DNA from: Rhodospirillaceae bacterium UBA6219
GTDB lineage: Bacteria > Pseudomonadota > Alphaproteobacteria > Rhodospirillales > Magnetospirillaceae
NCBI GenBank assembly: GCA_002435715.1
Contig: DISD01000076.1
Span: 1-64,000 of the forward strand
Direction of reading: 5' to 3'
Length of the DNA stretch: 64,000 nucleotides
This document shows, one piece after another, positions 16,783 through 24,526 of the stretch. The notes under the pieces are model-generated. The model was given only the letters and a program-made list of their open reading frames with translations. It made no database searches and was not told the origin of the DNA. The translations under genes were made by a program, and so were the position numbers. Positions within the stretch are counted from its first letter, which is position 1; each line of letters opens with the position of its first letter.

Positions 16783-17931
16783 ATGACCATCGACGCCACC
16801 TCCGCCAACGCAACGGCCGCGAACGACAAGATCCGTGTGATGCTTGTCGACGATTCGGCCGTGGTGCGCGGACTGGTCACCCGCATCCTCGAGGAAGACC
16901 CGACGGTCGCCGTGGTGGCGTCGGTCGGCAATGGTCAGATGGCGCTGTCGGCCCTGGAACGCCAGGACATCGACGTCATCGTCCTCGACATCGAAATGCC
17001 GGTGATGGACGGCATGACGGCGCTTCCGCTGTTGCTGAAGGCGGATCCCGGCATCCGTATCATCATGCAGTCGACCCTGACCCTGAAAGGCGCCGACGTG
17101 TCGTTGCGCGCCCTGCAGATGGGCGCCGCCGATTACATCCCCAAGCCCACCGCCACCCGCGACTTGGCCGGCGGCATGGACTTCAAGAAGGAATTGCTGG
17201 ATAAGGTCAAGGCCCTGGGTCACGCCCGTCGCCGCGACCCCAACCGCAAGGTCCGGCCGGGTATCAGCAACACCCCCATTCGTCCGGCCGCGCCGCGTCC
17301 CTCGGCTTTGTCGCCCACCGGGCCCATCAAGCTGCGCAGCCACAATCCGGAACCGCCGGATGTGATCGCCATCGGTTCCAGCACCGGCGGCCCCCAGGCG
17401 CTGTTCAACCTGTTGGGGACAATGCGGGCGGGAACGGTGAAACAACCGATCCTGATCACCCAGCACATGCCCGCCACCTTCACCACCATCCTGGCCGAAC
17501 ACATCACCCGGGTTTCCGGTTGGGACGCCAAGGAAGCCAAGGACGGCGAAGTCATCAAGGGCGGCCGTGTCTATGTGGCGCCGGGAGACTTCCATATGTT
17601 GGTCGAGACCCGCGGTGCCGACAAGGTGCTGAAGCTGACCAAGGATCCGCCGGAAAACTTCTGTCGTCCGGCGGTGGATCCCATGTTGCGCAGCATTTCC
17701 GCTGCTTATGGCAAGCGTGTCCTGGTGGCCATCCTGACCGGCATGGGTTCGGACGGCGCCAAGGGTGGCGCGGTGGTGGTGGAAGCCGGCGGCACGGTGG
17801 TCGCGCAGGACGAAGCCTCGTCCGTGGTGTGGGGGATGCCGGGTGCCGCGGCCAACGCGGGTATCTGCTCGGCGGTGTTGCCATTGGGCGAAATCGCCCC
17901 GTGGATGATTAAACTGGCGACAAGGCGCTAA
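16783..17931 (+). CDS. cheB: Chemotaxis protein-glutamate methylesterase CheB
   Basis: CheB removes methyl groups from receptors, and deamidates them, for adaptation. The 382-aa protein has an N-terminal receiver (VMLVDDSAVVRG; phospho-Asp in IVLDIEMPVMDG), a linker of about 60 residues and the C-terminal esterase with the catalytic Ser in AIGSSTGGPQAL, His in ITQHMPATFT and Asp in GMGSDGAKG. ATG at 16783 is chosen because it gives a normal N-terminus; the frame continues to 16738 inside the cheY end. It is followed four bases later by cheR. Confidence 0.95.
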   Translation: MTIDATSANATAANDKIRVMLVDDSAVVRGLVTRILEEDPTVAVVASVGNGQMALSALERQDIDVIVLDIEMPVMDGMTALPLLLKADPGIRIIMQSTLTLKGADVSLRALQMGAADYIPKPTATRDLAGGMDFKKELLDKVKALGHARRRDPNRKVRPGISNTPIRPAAPRPSALSPTGPIKLRSHNPEPPDVIAIGSSTGGPQALFNLLGTMRAGTVKQPILITQHMPATFTTILAEHITRVSGWDAKEAKDGEVIKGGRVYVAPGDFHMLVETRGADKVLKLTKDPPENFCRPAVDPMLRSISAAYGKRVLVAILTGMGSDGAKGGAVVVEAGGTVVAQDEASSVVWGMPGAAANAGICSAVLPLGEIAPWMIKLATRR

Positions 17932-17935
17932 GATC

Positions 17936-18796
17936 ATGCGTCCCGAAGATTTTGATTTTATCGCCAAGATGCTGAAGGACCGTTCCGGTCTGGTCATCAG
18001 CCGCGACAAGGCCTATTTGTTGGAATCCCGCCTGACCCCGGTGGCACGCAAGCGTGGCCTGAAGGGGTTGGACGATCTGGTCGCCACTTTGCGCACCGCC
18101 GGCGAGGATTTGCTGCGCGAAGTCACCGAAGCGATGACCACCAACGAATCGTTCTTCTTCCGCGACATCAAGCCCTTTGACCAGTTCAAGGCCATGGTGC
18201 TGCCGCAGATTCTGGCCAACCGGGCGCAGAAAAAGTCGTTCCGCATCTGGTCGGCGGCGTCGTCCTCGGGCCAGGAAGCCTATTCCCTGGCGATGATCCT
18301 GAAGGAAGAAGGCGCCAAACTGGCCGGCTGGAAGATCGAGATCGTCGGCACCGACATTTCCACCGAAATGCTGGAAAAGGCCAAGGCCGGCCTTTACTCG
18401 CAATTCGAAGTGCAGCGCGGCCTGCCCATCCAGTATCTGGTCAAGTATTTCAAGAAGACCAACGAGATGTGGCAGATCGATTCGGCGATCCGCGCCATGG
18501 TGCAGTTCCGTGAATACAATTTGCTGCACGATTTGAAGACGTTGGGCCAGTTCGACGTGGTGTTTTGCCGCAACGTTCTGATCTATTTCGATCAGCCCAC
18601 CAAGTCGCGGGTTCTGGACAACATCTCGAAGATCATGCCCGATGACGGCTTGCTCTATCTGGGTGGCGCCGAAACCGTGCTGGGCATTTCCGACAAGTTC
18701 AAGCCGGTCCCCGAACAACGCGGTATCTATTCGCTGACCCGTCCGGGTGGGGCGGCCAGTGCCGTTCCCGGTACCGGCCTTGGCCTGAAGGCCTAG
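17936..18796 (+). CDS. cheR: Chemotaxis receptor methyltransferase CheR
   Basis: CheR methylates receptor glutamates with SAM. The 286-aa protein has the N-terminal helical domain, TTNESFFFRDIKPFDQF, the SAM-binding IWSAASSSGQEAYSLAM, the GTDISTEMLEKAKAG acidic loop and FCRNVLIYFDQP. It ends the cheAWYBR operon; no receptor gene or cheD is adjacent. Its TAG shares CTAG with the convergent SDR gene. Confidence 0.95.
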   Translation: MRPEDFDFIAKMLKDRSGLVISRDKAYLLESRLTPVARKRGLKGLDDLVATLRTAGEDLLREVTEAMTTNESFFFRDIKPFDQFKAMVLPQILANRAQKKSFRIWSAASSSGQEAYSLAMILKEEGAKLAGWKIEIVGTDISTEMLEKAKAGLYSQFEVQRGLPIQYLVKYFKKTNEMWQIDSAIRAMVQFREYNLLHDLKTLGQFDVVFCRNVLIYFDQPTKSRVLDNISKIMPDDGLLYLGGAETVLGISDKFKPVPEQRGIYSLTRPGGAASAVPGTGLGLKA

Positions 18797-19638
18797 CTTT
18801 CCGCCAAGATGGCCGCCAAGCCCTGGCGATAGCTGGGGTAACGCAGCACGATTCCCAATTCGTCCTTGATGCGGTCGTTCCGCACCCGCTTGTTGTCGGC
18901 ATAAAACGACAGGGCCATGGGTGACAAGGTGGCTTGGGCCTGCTGCCAATCCATTTCCGGCGGCGGTTCCGTACCCAAAAGCATGCAGGCATGGGCGATG
19001 ACATCCTGCGGTGGCGCGCAATCATCGTCGCAGACGTTGTACACCCGCCCCGGCTGCGGACGGCGCATGGAGGCCAGCACCACCTGGGCGATGTCGTCCA
19101 CGTGGATCCGGCTGAACACCTGACCCGGCTTGACGATGCGCTGGGCCTTGCCCTGACGCACGGTGTCGATGGCCGACCGTCCGGGGCCGTAAATGCCGGC
19201 CAAGCGGAACACATGCACCGCCAGGCCGCTATCCATCCACGCCCGCTCGGCCTCGACGCGACGGCGTGAACGCTCCAGGTCAGGGGCCAGTTCGGTTTTT
19301 TCGTCCACCCATCCGCCATCGCGATCACCATAAACCCCGGTGGTGGACAGATATCCCACCCATCGCGGGTCCAGTTTCCGCAATCGCGGACCGAGGGCCT
19401 GCAAGACCGGGTCGCCCGGCTCGTCCGGTGGGATCGAGGACAGCACGTGGGTGACGCCCGTCAAGGCGTCTTCCGGCAGGGGGTGATCACGATCGAAGGG
19501 ATAGACGGTCAAGTCATCCAACCCCTGGGCTTGGCCGGAACGGGTGGTCCCGGCCACCTCCCAGCCCTTGGCCAGGGCGGAACGGGCAATGACACGGGCG
19601 GAAAAGCCCAGACCGAAAATGAAAAGACGTCCCGCCAT
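18793..19638 (-). CDS. SDR family NAD(P)-binding protein (YeeZ-like)
   Basis: A 281-aa extended short-chain dehydrogenase-like protein. A Rossmann start, GRLFIFGLGFSARVIARSALAKGW, has the GxGxxG-like loop; STTGVYGDRDGGWVDE is the active-site strand with Tyr, and FRLAGIYGPGRSAIDTVR matches the epimerase-type C-terminal half. Members of this group are often annotated as NAD-dependent epimerases or YeeZ; the substrate is unknown. Start at 19638 (MAGRLFIF) is taken; 17 further codons upstream are not family-like. Confidence 0.82.
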   Translation of the reverse strand: MAGRLFIFGLGFSARVIARSALAKGWEVAGTTRSGQAQGLDDLTVYPFDRDHPLPEDALTGVTHVLSSIPPDEPGDPVLQALGPRLRKLDPRWVGYLSTTGVYGDRDGGWVDEKTELAPDLERSRRRVEAERAWMDSGLAVHVFRLAGIYGPGRSAIDTVRQGKAQRIVKPGQVFSRIHVDDIAQVVLASMRRPQPGRVYNVCDDDCAPPQDVIAHACMLLGTEPPPEMDWQQAQATLSPMALSFYADNKRVRNDRIKDELGIVLRYPSYRQGLAAILAES

Positions 19639-19721
19639 CGGTTCACCCCCTCTCGAGAATCCTTGCAAAGTCGGCCTGTCTCGCCACACTGTCGCCTTCT
19701 CACAATAGCACAGTGTCGCCC

Positions 19722-20465
19722 ATGCACCGCTTGATCCCGCTTATCCTGGCCCTGATCCTTGCCGCCCCCGCCTGGGCCGAGACCATCGACGGCGCCCATG
19801 AATACAAGGCCTGCCTGACCTTGGCCAAAAAGAACCCGGAAGCCGGGTGGGAAGAGGCCTTGGCCTGGCAATCCCTGGGCGGCGGCGAAGCGGCCCGGCA
19901 TTGCGCGGCGGTGGCCCTGATCGGCCTGGGCAAGTACGGCGAAGCCGCCAGCCGCTTGGAAACCCTGGCCAATGAAAGCGTGCGCGAAGATTCCATCCGC
20001 GCCGAAATGTTGGCCCAGGCCGGGCAGGCCTGGCTGATGGAAGGCAACATTCCGCGCGCCGATTCGGCGCAACGCGGGGCTTTGGTCCTGTCACCGGGCA
20101 ATCCCGACTTGCTGTTGGACCATGCCGTGTTGCTGGCCCAGGTCAACCATTACGCCGAGGCGGTGGACGTGCTGTCCCAGGTGCTGCGCAGCCAGCCCAA
20201 CCGGGTCGAAGCGCTGACCCTGCGCGGCACCGCCTTTCGCTTCCTGAACAACATCCCCGGCGCCACCGACGACATCAACCAGGCGCTGAAGCTGGACCCC
20301 GACTTTCCCGACGCTTTGTTGGAAAGCGGCATCCTGAAGCGACTGGCCGGCGACGACAAGGGCGCACGGGCCGATTGGGTGCGGGCCATCGACCTGGCGC
20401 CCGAATCGGAAGCCGCCGAGCTGGCCCGCAAGAACCTGGAAAAACTGGATGTGAAGGTGAAATGA
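19722..20465 (+). CDS. Exported TPR-repeat protein
   Basis: A 247-aa protein with a signal peptide (HRLIPLILALILAAPAWAE) followed by about five tetratricopeptide repeats, clearest in LRGTAFRFLNNIPGATDDINQALKLDPDFPDAL and the repeat after it. Such proteins are periplasmic scaffolds for protein-protein contacts; no catalytic motif is visible. ATG at 19722 begins the signal peptide; ATG at 19713 is three codons earlier. The next gene overlaps its stop as ATGA, so the two form an operon. Confidence 0.78.
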   Translation: MHRLIPLILALILAAPAWAETIDGAHEYKACLTLAKKNPEAGWEEALAWQSLGGGEAARHCAAVALIGLGKYGEAASRLETLANESVREDSIRAEMLAQAGQAWLMEGNIPRADSAQRGALVLSPGNPDLLLDHAVLLAQVNHYAEAVDVLSQVLRSQPNRVEALTLRGTAFRFLNNIPGATDDINQALKLDPDFPDALLESGILKRLAGDDKGARADWVRAIDLAPESEAAELARKNLEKLDVKVK

Positions 20466-20875
20466 TGGACACCCTTCCCGCATGGCAAGTGCCGGCCGGC
20501 CGCTTCGTTTTCGCCGAGCTGGACGGTATTCGCACCCTGTGCCTGAAAGCCGAACGCCAGGGCAAGGACCACGTGAACCACTTCCTGGTGGCACTGGAAC
20601 CGCTGGCCCAACGCGACACCATGGGGCTGACTTATCTGGACCCCGAACAGGGCCTGTTCCCCGCCGACGGCTTCAGCCTCAGCTTTTCCCCGGCCAGCGG
20701 CGAAGCCCAGGTCGGCGACGTCCTGGAAACCGAAGCGGGGCTGTGGCTGAAATTGCGTGACGCGGCGTCGTCGCAGCGCCTTTACTGCTTCGTCAATCTG
20801 GCCGAAGGCCGGATAAAACCGCGCCTGGAACGGCATCGTCACCAGAAAATGGAATGGATGCTGCAGCGAATTTAA
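20462..20875 (+). CDS. Conserved-looking protein of unknown function
   Basis: A 137-aa soluble protein with no signal peptide, membrane segment or recognised motif. It begins MMDTLPAWQVPAGRFVFAEL and ends in a basic RHRHQKMEWML tail; the middle looks like a small all-beta domain (VGDVLETEAGLWLKL, RLYCFVNLAEG). The ATG at 20462 overlaps the TPR gene stop; the ATG at 20465 is equally possible. Codon use matches the neighbours. Coupling to the TPR protein is the only functional hint. Confidence 0.6.
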   Translation: MMDTLPAWQVPAGRFVFAELDGIRTLCLKAERQGKDHVNHFLVALEPLAQRDTMGLTYLDPEQGLFPADGFSLSFSPASGEAQVGDVLETEAGLWLKLRDAASSQRLYCFVNLAEGRIKPRLERHRHQKMEWMLQRI

Positions 20876-20929
20876 TCAAATCCCATGTATTGAGTTTCCG
20901 TGACATACAACATTTTGTGATTTTTATTG

Positions 20930-20959
20930 CTGACAGCACGATTCCGCATCTGCTAGCGT
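20930..20959 (+). promoter_or_regulatory. Possible promoter of the small RNA
   Basis: CTGACA at 20930-20935 and TAGCGT at 20954-20959 with an 18-base spacer. The match is weak, but the predicted start near 20966 coincides with the beginning of the folded segment. Confidence 0.35.
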
Positions 20960-20965
20960 CATAGG

Positions 20966-21117
20966 TGATTGGTGGCTTTGACGGAATGTGACGCCTTGCC
21001 CTGGATCGCACTTCACGCACGTCCTTCCCTGGTGGCAGCACCCCGAATTCGGGTCGCAATGTTGTCGCACCAGTGCCGCCGATTTTCTCAGGCCTTCCGT
21101 TTCGGAAGGCTTTTTTT
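20966..21117 (+). ncRNA. Candidate structured small RNA of unknown family
   Basis: About 150 nt that fold as a three-way junction and end at an intrinsic terminator. Closing stem: 20968-20976 with 21075-21083 (9 pairs, two G-U). Left arm: GACG-TGTG at 20980-20990 (GAA bulged) with CGCACGTC at 21016-21023. Right arm: CTGGTG 21029-21034 with CACCAG 21068-21073, capped by the palindrome CCCGAATTCGGG. The SRP, RNase P and tmRNA signatures were looked for and not found; 6S RNA cannot be excluded. It could also be a terminating leader of phoH. Confidence 0.5.
21092..21117 (+). terminator. Strong Rho-independent terminator
   Basis: GCCTTCCG (21092-21099), loop TTT, CGGAAGGC (21103-21110), then seven T. 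It lies 34 bases before the phoH-like start, so it ends the upstream small RNA or attenuates phoH. Confidence 0.9.
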
Positions 21118-21150
21118 GTGCCCGGCTTCCATCACATCCTGGGGGTAAGT

Positions 21151-21894
21151 ATGGCCAAACGTCCCGCTCGTCACCTGTCACAACAGAAATCCGAATCCGT
21201 GGTGCCGCTGTATCCGGCGGAAACCCACTGGCACCCTTTGGGAATGGAAGAGGAGGCGAGCCGCGACAAGGCCTATGTCCGCAAGGTCAGGCCGCAAAGC
21301 GAGGGCCAGAAACTGCTGATGGAAGCCATCGGCGAGCATCATTTGACCGTGGCCTTGGGCCCGGCCGGTACCGGCAAGACCTTCCTGGCCATCTCTGCGG
21401 CGGTGGAAGCCTTCGAATCCGGCAAGGTGTCGCGTATCATCCTGTCACGCCCGGCGGTGGAAGCCGGCGAATCCCTGGGCTTCCTGCCCGGTGACCTGCA
21501 GGACAAGCTGGCGCCTTATCTGCGGCCGCTTTATGACGCGCTGTCCGACCGCCTGGGTGGCAAGCGCCTGCGCGCCTGCATCGCCGACGGCACCATCGAG
21601 GTGGCGCCCATCGCCTATATGCGCGGCCGCACGCTGAACAACGCCTTCGTGGTGATCGACGAAGCGCAGAACTGCACCTATGGACAGATCAAGATGCTGC
21701 TGACCCGCCTGGGCTGGCATTCCACCATGGTGCTGACCGGCGACCCCGACCAGACCGACCTGCTGCCCGGCATGTCGGGACTGGCCGACATCTCCAATCG
21801 GTTGCGCCACCTGTCGGAAGTCGCCGTCGTCGACCTGGTTGAGGCCGACATCGTTCGACATCCATTGGTTGCCTCGATGTTGACGGTTCTATGA
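21151..21894 (+). CDS. PhoH family ATPase (short form)
   Basis: A 247-aa cytoplasmic P-loop ATPase of the PhoH/YbeZ family, linked to RNA metabolism. Walker A is GPAGTGKTFLA, Walker B is FVVIDEAQNCTYGQIKML, and the family segments SRPAVEAGESLGFLPGDLQDKL and VLTGDPDQTDL are intact. YbeZ-type proteins are about 350 aa; this one lacks most of their N-terminal extension. ATG at 21151 follows GGGGG and begins the coding sequence; 26 codons upstream are in frame but cross the terminator. No ybeY is next to it. Confidence 0.88.
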   Translation: MAKRPARHLSQQKSESVVPLYPAETHWHPLGMEEEASRDKAYVRKVRPQSEGQKLLMEAIGEHHLTVALGPAGTGKTFLAISAAVEAFESGKVSRIILSRPAVEAGESLGFLPGDLQDKLAPYLRPLYDALSDRLGGKRLRACIADGTIEVAPIAYMRGRTLNNAFVVIDEAQNCTYGQIKMLLTRLGWHSTMVLTGDPDQTDLLPGMSGLADISNRLRHLSEVAVVDLVEADIVRHPLVASMLTVL

Positions 21895-21928
21895 AAAGGG
21901 AAAGATAACCAATCTTTCATTTCAACCC

Positions 21929-21959
21929 GTGGGGGCGCTCGGTGATAATGCGCCCCCAC
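21929..21959 (+). terminator. Stem-loop after the phoH-like gene
   Basis: GTGGGGGCGC (21929-21938) pairs with GCGCCCCCAC (21950-21959), a perfect 10-bp stem with an 11-base loop. The tail AACATTT is a poor T tract, so termination may be incomplete. Confidence 0.6.
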
Positions 21960-21985
21960 AACATTTAGTGTGAGGAGGGGGTTAC

Positions 21986-22216
21986 ATGGACGATATCGAT
22001 TGCGCTGCTGAACGCATCGACGCTTTCAACAAGGTCGCCCTGCAGATGGTTCTGTCACGCAGCCTGGGCCCGGCCTCGAGCGGCGTATGCAAGGCCTGCG
22101 GCGCACTGATCGAAGCCGAACGCCTGCGCGCCAATCCCAACGCCCGCCACTGCACCGAATGCGCCGAAGACTTGGAAGCGGAAAGCCGTCGCAAGAACCG
22201 GTGCGGTCCGCGCTGA
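21986..22216 (+). CDS. Small DksA/TraR-type zinc-finger protein
   Basis: A 76-aa protein with a C4 zinc finger, CKAC...CTEC, about 20 residues apart, as in the C-terminal finger of DksA and TraR, preceded by a short helical segment. TraR-like short forms bind RNA polymerase in its secondary channel. The acidic tip residues of DksA are not evident, so function is uncertain. A strong Shine-Dalgarno (GAGGAGGGGG) precedes the ATG. Confidence 0.68.
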   Translation: MDDIDCAAERIDAFNKVALQMVLSRSLGPASSGVCKACGALIEAERLRANPNARHCTECAEDLEAESRRKNRCGPR

Positions 22217-22286
22217 CTTCCGGGGCTTGACGCCTGAACCGGGCGGGCGGAAAGTCGAAGTACTGAACGCCCCCCGGATCACGTCC

Positions 22287-23057
22287 ATGGTCAGCAGAAT
22301 CTGTAAATTGGTCTTGTTTGCCTGGGTGCTGGGCCTGGGCGCCACGGCCCCGGCACAGGCCGCCGACAGCGTCATCCTGGCGGCGGATTACTGGTGCCCG
22401 CATACCTGCGACCCGGCGACCGGCCGCTCGGGCTATATGATCGACGTGGCGTCGGAAGCCTTTGCCCTGTCGGGCATCAAGACCATCTATCAGGTCCGGC
22501 CCTGGGCCACCTCCATGGCCGACATTCGCGCCGGACTGATCGACGGGGTGGTCGGCGTCCTGACCAGCGAAGCCCCCGATTTGCCGCATAATCATAAGGC
22601 CCTGGGCCGCCAATCCAACGCCTTCGTGGTCCAGGCCGACGACAATTTCATTCTGCGTGGCCTCGACTCGTTGGCCGGAAAGCGCATCGCCACGGTCAGG
22701 GATTACAGCTATTCCCCCGAAATCGATTCCTGGCTGGCCGGCCATGCCGCCCAAATCCAGTCCCAGCCCGGAAACCGGGCGGCGGAAAGCAATCTGGAGC
22801 ATCTGCTGAACGACGAGGTCCAGGTGGTCGTGGACGACGAAGCGGTGCTGCGCAACGCCATCATCCATTCCGGCCTGAGCGGCAAGGTCCGCAGCGCCGG
22901 CCGTCTGCCCGGCGGGACCTTGCACATCGCCTTTTCCGCCACCCGCTCCAACGGCAAGGAATTGGCGGCAGCCTTGGATAGCGGGATCGAGAAACTCCGC
23001 GAAAGCGGTCGCTTGGCGGAAATCCTGGCCGGATACGGCCTGGCCGATTGGGAATAG
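22287..23057 (+). CDS. Periplasmic solute-binding protein (SBP_bac_3-like)
   Basis: A 256-aa exported protein with a signal peptide (VSRICKLVLFAWVLGLGATAPAQA) and a type 3 solute-binding fold: DYWCPHTC, GYMIDVASEAFALSGI, IDGVVGVLTSEAP, the hinge strand LAGKRIATVRDYSYSPEID and VDDEAVLRNAI. Two cysteines close together (WCPHTC) suggest a disulphide. No permease or ATPase is adjacent, so it may serve a remote transporter or act as a sensor. The start at 22287 begins the signal peptide; an ATG at 22227 in frame is less likely. Confidence 0.75.
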   Translation: MVSRICKLVLFAWVLGLGATAPAQAADSVILAADYWCPHTCDPATGRSGYMIDVASEAFALSGIKTIYQVRPWATSMADIRAGLIDGVVGVLTSEAPDLPHNHKALGRQSNAFVVQADDNFILRGLDSLAGKRIATVRDYSYSPEIDSWLAGHAAQIQSQPGNRAAESNLEHLLNDEVQVVVDDEAVLRNAIIHSGLSGKVRSAGRLPGGTLHIAFSATRSNGKELAAALDSGIEKLRESGRLAEILAGYGLADWE

Positions 23058-23060
23058 GCC

Positions 23061-23678
23061 ATGAACGGCTTTCATTCATACGCCCCCGGCGACGGCCATG
23101 GTCTGGCCCACGATCCGCTGAATTCCATCGTCGCGCCGCGCCCCATCGGCTGGATTTCCACCTTGTCGGCGGACGGCATCGCCAATCTGGCGCCCTATTC
23201 CTTTTTCAACCTGTTCAACTACCGCCCGCCCATCCTGGGTTTCGCCAGCACCGGCTGGAAGGACAGCGTCCGCAACATCCAGGCGACCGGCGAATTCGTC
23301 TGGAACCTGGTGTCCGAGGATCTGGGGCCGGCCATGAACGCCACCTGCGCCAGCGTCCCCCCCGATGTGGACGAATTCGCTTTGGCCGGCCTGGAAGCGG
23401 CGCCGTCATCCGTGGTCAAGCCACCGCGTGTCGCCACCTCGAAAGTCACCTTCGAATGCCGGCTCAGCCAATTCATCCGCCTGCAAAAGGCCGATGGCGG
23501 CGACATCGACACCTGGCTGGCCCTGGGCGAGGTGGTGATGATCCACATCGCCCAAGACCTGATCGTCGACGGCGTCTACGACACGTTGAAATCCCGCCCG
23601 CTGCTGCGCGGCGGCGGCCCCGCCGATTACTTCACCATCGACGAATCCCGGCGCCTGCGCATGACGCGCCCGGCATAA
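23061..23678 (+). CDS. Flavin reductase-like (FMN-binding split barrel) protein
   Basis: A 205-aa protein of the DIM6/NTAB flavin-reductase-like family. The FMN-site region is IVAPRPIGWISTLSADGIANLAPYSFFN, followed by ILGFASTGWKDSVRNIQATGEFVWNLV, both standard for the family. Members reduce FMN for partner oxygenases or act as FMN-dependent oxidoreductases; no partner oxygenase is seen here. It starts three bases after the binding-protein stop. Confidence 0.85.
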   Translation: MNGFHSYAPGDGHGLAHDPLNSIVAPRPIGWISTLSADGIANLAPYSFFNLFNYRPPILGFASTGWKDSVRNIQATGEFVWNLVSEDLGPAMNATCASVPPDVDEFALAGLEAAPSSVVKPPRVATSKVTFECRLSQFIRLQKADGGDIDTWLALGEVVMIHIAQDLIVDGVYDTLKSRPLLRGGGPADYFTIDESRRLRMTRPA

Positions 23679-23681
23679 GGA

Positions 23682-24080
23682 TCACTCGATCCCGAAACGG
23701 CTGATGCCGTGGCGCTGCAAGGCCGCCATCACCATGGCCGGAGCGCCATAGGGGGCGCCCCGATCCACCCGCAAATGGATGTCCGGCGGCGGACCGGCGG
23801 CGGCGACCAACTGCGCCAGGCGGATTTCCAGGTCCTGGCGCCCGTCGATGCCCTGCCCGTTCCATCTCAGCCCCGACCCGGAATCGATGGCGATGGTGAT
23901 CGGCACGGACCGCGTCTCGGCGGCACTGCCCGGGGCCAGCGACGTCTCGACCTTGTGGGTGGGGGCCGGCATGGTGATGATCAGCATGACCAGCAACACC
24001 AGCAGCACGTCGATCAAGGGCGTGGTGTTGATCTCGGTCAGCGCCGGGGAATCGTGGGTGTCGTCGGGATCTTCGTCCAT
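23682..24080 (-). CDS. exbD: ExbD family biopolymer transporter (second copy)
   Basis: A 132-aa inner-membrane protein that works with ExbB to harvest proton motive force for TonB. The signature ALTEINTTPLIDVLLVLLVMLIITMPAP holds the single transmembrane helix and the essential membrane Asp. The periplasmic domain ends HGISRFGIE. It is the last gene of the operon, 14 bases after the first exbD. The start at 24080 precedes the conserved N-terminus directly. Having two ExbD copies is less common than one. Confidence 0.9.
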   Translation of the reverse strand: MDEDPDDTHDSPALTEINTTPLIDVLLVLLVMLIITMPAPTHKVETSLAPGSAAETRSVPITIAIDSGSGLRWNGQGIDGRQDLEIRLAQLVAAAGPPPDIHLRVDRGAPYGAPAMVMAALQRHGISRFGIE

Positions 24081-24094
24081 GCCGGAATCCAGGG

Positions 24095-24523
24095 TCAAGG
24101 GGGGGACGCAACGGGATCGGTCAGAAAGCCGACCTTGTCGATGCCCGCCTGACGGCAGGCGTCGACCACCGCCGCCATGGCGGCATAGGCCACCTGATGA
24201 TCGCCGCGCAGATGGATGGCGGGCTGTGGAATGGTTGCCGCCAGTTGACGCAAGCGCGGCTCCAGGGCGGCGATGTCGGCCAGGGCCTGGTCGTTCCAAT
24301 ACACCTTGCCCTGACGGTCGACGCTGATACTGATGGTCCCCGGATCGACCGTGCCGCGCTCGGTGGCTTCCTGCGGCAAGGTCAGGGGCACGGTCTGCAA
24401 GGCGACGGGAATGGTGATCAGGAAGATGATCAACAGCACCAGCATCACATCCACCAAGGGCGTGGTGTTGATGGAGGCCAACAAAACATCGTCCTGATCG
24501 TCAAGCAGCGGAGCGCCGGCCAT
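24095..24523 (-). CDS. exbD: ExbD family biopolymer transporter (first copy)
   Basis: A 142-aa ExbD with LLASINTTPLVDVMLVLLIIFLITIPV as helix and proton-site Asp, and a periplasmic domain containing ISISVDRQGKVYWND and LRGDHQVAYAAMAAVVDACRQAGIDKVGFLTDP. It shares only the core with the second copy, so the two are diverged paralogues and may form a mixed ExbD dimer. It starts three bases after exbB. Confidence 0.92.
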   Translation of the reverse strand: MAGAPLLDDQDDVLLASINTTPLVDVMLVLLIIFLITIPVALQTVPLTLPQEATERGTVDPGTISISVDRQGKVYWNDQALADIAALEPRLRQLAATIPQPAIHLRGDHQVAYAAMAAVVDACRQAGIDKVGFLTDPVASPP

Positions 24524-24526
24524 GGT

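Noticed and set aside
20966..21117. Naming the small RNA as SRP RNA, RNase P RNA or tmRNA
   Set aside because: The SRP apical motif, the RNase P GAGGAAAGTCC-type core and the tmRNA tRNA-like ends are absent. A 6S identity could not be tested by eye, so it is left unnamed.
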